DNA of 64,000 nt from positions 62,001 through 126,000 of the forward strand of contig NZ_PGGK01000002.1 in the NCBI RefSeq assembly GCF_004745425.1, read 5' to 3'. Shown in pieces: positions 61,740 through 64,000 of this stretch. The DNA comes from Methanolobus halotolerans. GTDB taxonomy: Archaea; Halobacteriota; Methanosarcinia; Methanosarcinales; Methanosarcinaceae. Below the pieces are notes generated by a model that was given only the letters and a program-made list of their open reading frames with translations, was not told the DNA's origin and did no database searches. Position 1 is the stretch's first letter; each line of letters opens with the position of its first letter. The position numbers and the translations under genes are program-made.

Positions 61740-62992
61740 AATCTCACACCAAAAAATTCTTCCACTATCTTCAATATCCTATCTTCTGCATCCGGGTCGT
61801 CTGCCGAAACACCGGCGGATGGTTCAATTAGCCTTACAGGATGATCCTGCATCAATCTCTTCTGTCCCCCACCTGTGATATTCAGGACAATCCGGTCCTC
61901 ATGCCACACGTTACCTTCTTCCACTGCCTGCACAAGTGCTGCCACTGCCACTGCTGCAGCGGGATTTATGTCAATTCCTTCTGTTCTTTCGAACAATGAC
62001 TGTGAATATGTTGCTTCATCATTGCTTATTGCATACATGAGGCCCCCGGTACCGTCGAGTGCATCCTTCACGCCTCCTTTTATAGCGTAGAGAGGCTTCC
62101 TGTTGTAAAGTACATCATCATACATGCCTTCAGGACAAGATTTGTCAACCGCATCTGTACCGGACCGGAGAGAATAAAGAGGAGCACAGGGATGGTTCTG
62201 TCCCAGATGCAGGACAGGAAGCTTCGAACCGAACCTGCCATCCCCCACAAGTCTCATGGAGGCTTCCCAGGCAGATATCCCACCGGTGCCGCTTCCCACA
62301 GCCTGGAAATAATGGTCCGGGAGAGTATCCATGGCGAGGGTGGCATCGAGCATGACCGTGGCCATCCCATCACGACGGGCAATGTTCTTTGCTCCACCCT
62401 CATTAACAAAACCTTCCCGGGAGGCTATCTTGCCTGCAAGGGAAATAGCATCGAAATAATCACCATCCACAGTAACAAGGCAAACTGAAGGATTTTGCCC
62501 ATGTGTGGTCCACAACCGGTGAGCACTTGCACCGGGCACCACCAGAAGCAATGGCTGTCCTGTAATAGTGCATGTATGTGCAAAAGCACGCGCGGTGTTA
62601 CCGGCAGATGCCACAACCATGATCCGCTCCTCATTCAGCTCTCTGATAAGCTGCATGGTAGGGAAGGACTCAAGGTCCTTGAACGTACATGTCATCATCC
62701 TGGCATCCCTCTCTGGCCAGTAACCGTTGAAGGCTATCCACAGGTCCTCAAGCCCATATTTGGCTGCAAAACCCTCACTTCTATAGGTGATGGTCCTGCC
62801 CGAACCTTCCTCTATTATATCGTGGACAGGCAGCCAGTCACGATATCTCCAAATACCCGGCAAGTCTGCAGGATACAGTTGTTTTGTCGAATAATCGGTG
62901 CGCAGAAGTGCATCATCACCGTTCTTACAGTTCAGTGAATGGGAACTATGTATTTCCCCACAGTCCAAACACCTGACAACGTATTTTTTCAT
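61736..62992 (-). CDS. cysteate synthase
   Basis: 418-residue PLP-dependent enzyme of the threonine-synthase family. It begins VRCLDCGEIHSSHSLNCKNG, a small Cys-rich (zinc-ribbon-like) head as in threonine synthase, has FNGYWPERDARMMTCTFKDLE (PLP Lys) and VVASAGNTARAFAHTCTITG (phosphate and amino-acid site). In Methanosarcinales cysteate synthase converts phosphoserine and sulfite to cysteate for coenzyme M; this replaces the phosphosulfolactate route. First gene of the six-gene coenzyme M unit; a hairpin and 204-base spacer separate it from the TPR gene. Confidence 0.92.
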   Translation of the reverse strand: MKKYVVRCLDCGEIHSSHSLNCKNGDDALLRTDYSTKQLYPADLPGIWRYRDWLPVHDIIEEGSGRTITYRSEGFAAKYGLEDLWIAFNGYWPERDARMMTCTFKDLESFPTMQLIRELNEERIMVVASAGNTARAFAHTCTITGQPLLLVVPGASAHRLWTTHGQNPSVCLVTVDGDYFDAISLAGKIASREGFVNEGGAKNIARRDGMATVMLDATLAMDTLPDHYFQAVGSGTGGISAWEASMRLVGDGRFGSKLPVLHLGQNHPCAPLYSLRSGTDAVDKSCPEGMYDDVLYNRKPLYAIKGGVKDALDGTGGLMYAISNDEATYSQSLFERTEGIDINPAAAVAVAALVQAVEEGNVWHEDRIVLNITGGGQKRLMQDHPVRLIEPSAGVSADDPDAEDRILKIVEEFFGVRL

Positions 62993-63121
62993 TGTACAAG
63001 ATGTGGACTAAAAAGCATTATAAAACTTTCCCCGATACCTGAATAAATTGCCTTTTTGTACCATATTCTTTCATTCATTAGTATCTTAAGGGTAATTTAA
63101 AGCCAAAATCAGTAAAAGTAT

Positions 63122-63150
63122 AATATCCGGACAGATATGTTCCGGATATT
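63122..63150. terminator. 10-bp hairpin between TPR gene and cysteate synthase operon
   Basis: AATATCCGGA (63122-63131) and TCCGGATATT (63141-63150) form a perfect 10-bp stem with a 9-base loop. It lies 47 bases beyond the TPR gene's stop on the minus strand, followed in that direction by TATACTTTTACTGATTTT. It is probably the terminator of the TPR gene and could also lie in the leader of the coenzyme M operon. Confidence 0.65.
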
Positions 63151-63196
63151 CGGTCAGTTTTACATTGCCTGTCTGCCCGGAATGTAAAGGATAACT

Positions 63197-63934
63197 TCAC
63201 CCTTCCTCCTGAGTACCTTCCGTTATCATCAATCCATAAGCCTCCTTTCCGGCAAGCTGGCCCATACGGTAAAAATTCCCGACATCAGGACCGAAATTAT
63301 TGATGAGAGTATCGATTGATCTGAAACTGTCCAGCATCTTCTTCTTCTTCTTCTTCTGGGCCTCTCCTAGCCCACCTGACTGCATATTCGAAACGTGTTC
63401 TTGCATCAGGCCGTCAAGCATACCCTTAAAATGCCATTGCGGAGCTTCTTTAGGTGTTATTCCAATGGATGCCTGGTATGCTTTCATTGCCAGATCGTTC
63501 TTTTCAAGTCCCAGGAGAGCAATTACCTTCCCGGAGATTGATTCCAGATCATCAGTACTCTTTTCCAGCAGATCGTCGAACACATCGGCAGCTTCCTTGA
63601 AGCTCTTCTGCTTATTGAGCAGCATGCCCTCATACCTTTTCAACTGGGCATCATTACTGAACTTACTTTCGGCCTCCTTCAGTGCTTCTATAGCTTCTTC
63701 GTCCTTTTCCACCATACTGAGGATCATTGTGGTCTGGATGAGACGTTCCTTTTCATTGTCTATCTGCATAAGGAAAGCTTCCGCAAAGCCAATGCCGCGT
63801 TCTGTCTGGCCCAGTGCATGATACGTGACAACAATCTGATAGAGATTGTCCATACTCGGATTCTTACTAAACTCTTCTTTGAGTTTTCCCAGTTCAGCCA
63901 GAATATCTTCTTCAGGATCGGTCTGATCGTTCAT
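63197..63934 (-). CDS. tetratricopeptide-repeat-like protein
   Basis: 245-residue soluble helical protein with TPR-like units (LYQIVVTYHALGQTERGIGFAEA, LKRYEGMLLNKQKSFKEAADVFDDL, SGKVIALLGLEKNDLAMKAYQ). A run of six Lys (KKKKKK) at about 193-198 is encoded by a (TTC)n tract, 63336-63353 on the plus strand. No partner is recognised; TPR proteins are scaffolds. It precedes the coenzyme M operon in the same direction but with a terminator between them. The start ATG is 63934, with no further gene to the window end. Confidence 0.72.
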   Translation of the reverse strand: MNDQTDPEEDILAELGKLKEEFSKNPSMDNLYQIVVTYHALGQTERGIGFAEAFLMQIDNEKERLIQTTMILSMVEKDEEAIEALKEAESKFSNDAQLKRYEGMLLNKQKSFKEAADVFDDLLEKSTDDLESISGKVIALLGLEKNDLAMKAYQASIGITPKEAPQWHFKGMLDGLMQEHVSNMQSGGLGEAQKKKKKKMLDSFRSIDTLINNFGPDVGNFYRMGQLAGKEAYGLMITEGTQEEG

Positions 63935-64000
63935 ACATAAGTATTGGAGAATTCAACTTTAATAACTTACGACATCAACCGGAAAGCATTTACAGCAAAT

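Noticed and set aside
1-64000. tRNA, rRNA, CRISPR and prophage
   Set aside because: I read the intergenic regions and found no cloverleaf or T-loop motif in them, no array of spaced repeats and no phage-type genes; small RNAs cannot be excluded by eye.

Overview
The window is a stretch of archaeal chromosome from a methanogen, most likely a member of the Methanosarcinaceae (order Methanosarcinales). The evidence is a complete mtrEDCBAFGH operon, cofE, the Methanosarcinales-type route to coenzyme M (cysteate synthase plus ComD/ComE), DUF1699 and DUF1894 proteins, an Methanosarcina-type S-layer domain protein, NrpRII, Thg1, RadB, two-domain-type archaeal information genes and archaeal promoter architecture (TATA boxes, often with leaderless starts, or GGTG/GGAG ribosome sites). 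Genus cannot be fixed from the sequence alone. I saw no rRNA, tRNA, CRISPR array, prophage or intact insertion sequence.

Layout. 0-4 kb: a bactofilin-like protein, a three-gene nitrate/sulfonate/taurine-type ABC importer and a divergent XRE regulator. 4-10 kb: a 1143-residue PKD/S-layer-domain surface protein, thiL and a DUF4349 lipoprotein. 9.7-13.2 kb: class III ribonucleotide reductase operon nrdH-nrdD-nrdG. 13.5-23.2 kb: radB, trmI, an HD phosphohydrolase, an AI-2E family permease, mtnA, Sec61 beta, SRP19, universal stress protein, a U32 family protein and small Cys-rich proteins. 23.4-28.4 kb: the mtr operon with a strong terminator at its end. 28.7-35.6 kb: lysC-purM-DUF1894-pspC, a second S-layer-like exported protein, apgM and hsp20. 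36-45 kb: cofE, dCMP deaminase, secF-secD, a divergent clamp-loader small subunit, elp3, a wHTH/MinD-like pair and an orphan ECF S-component-like protein. 45.5-57.2 kb: DUF1699, YjbQ, nuclease-like protein, RecJ-like DHH enzyme, nrpRII, archaeal glucose-6-phosphate isomerase, uvrC with an exonuclease, mdh, PRC-barrel, thg1, tyrS. 57.3-63 kb: the coenzyme M locus. 63.2-63.9 kb: a TPR protein.

How it fits together. The mtr complex transfers methyl groups from tetrahydro(sarcina)methanopterin to coenzyme M and pumps sodium; the locus at 57-63 kb makes that coenzyme M. In the latter, cysteate synthase and ComD/ComE are transcribed together, with overlapping or nearly touching reading frames, with three genes of no assigned role (a lone ABC ATPase, a Cys-rich G3E-type GTPase and a [4Fe-4S] protein), and converge on a DUF39/ferredoxin protein (methanogenesis marker 16) related to the enzyme family that inserts sulfur into aspartate semialdehyde. 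I regard this as the strongest candidate for an undescribed system: a sulfur-insertion module for the last step of coenzyme M synthesis. Other points of note are two genes (radB and the DUF4349 lipoprotein) that appear to start at ATA codons behind well placed ribosome sites, an imperfect inverted repeat sitting at the predicted start of the hsp20 transcript, a clamp-loader subunit that has lost the Walker B glutamate, and a second family of S-layer-like repeats.
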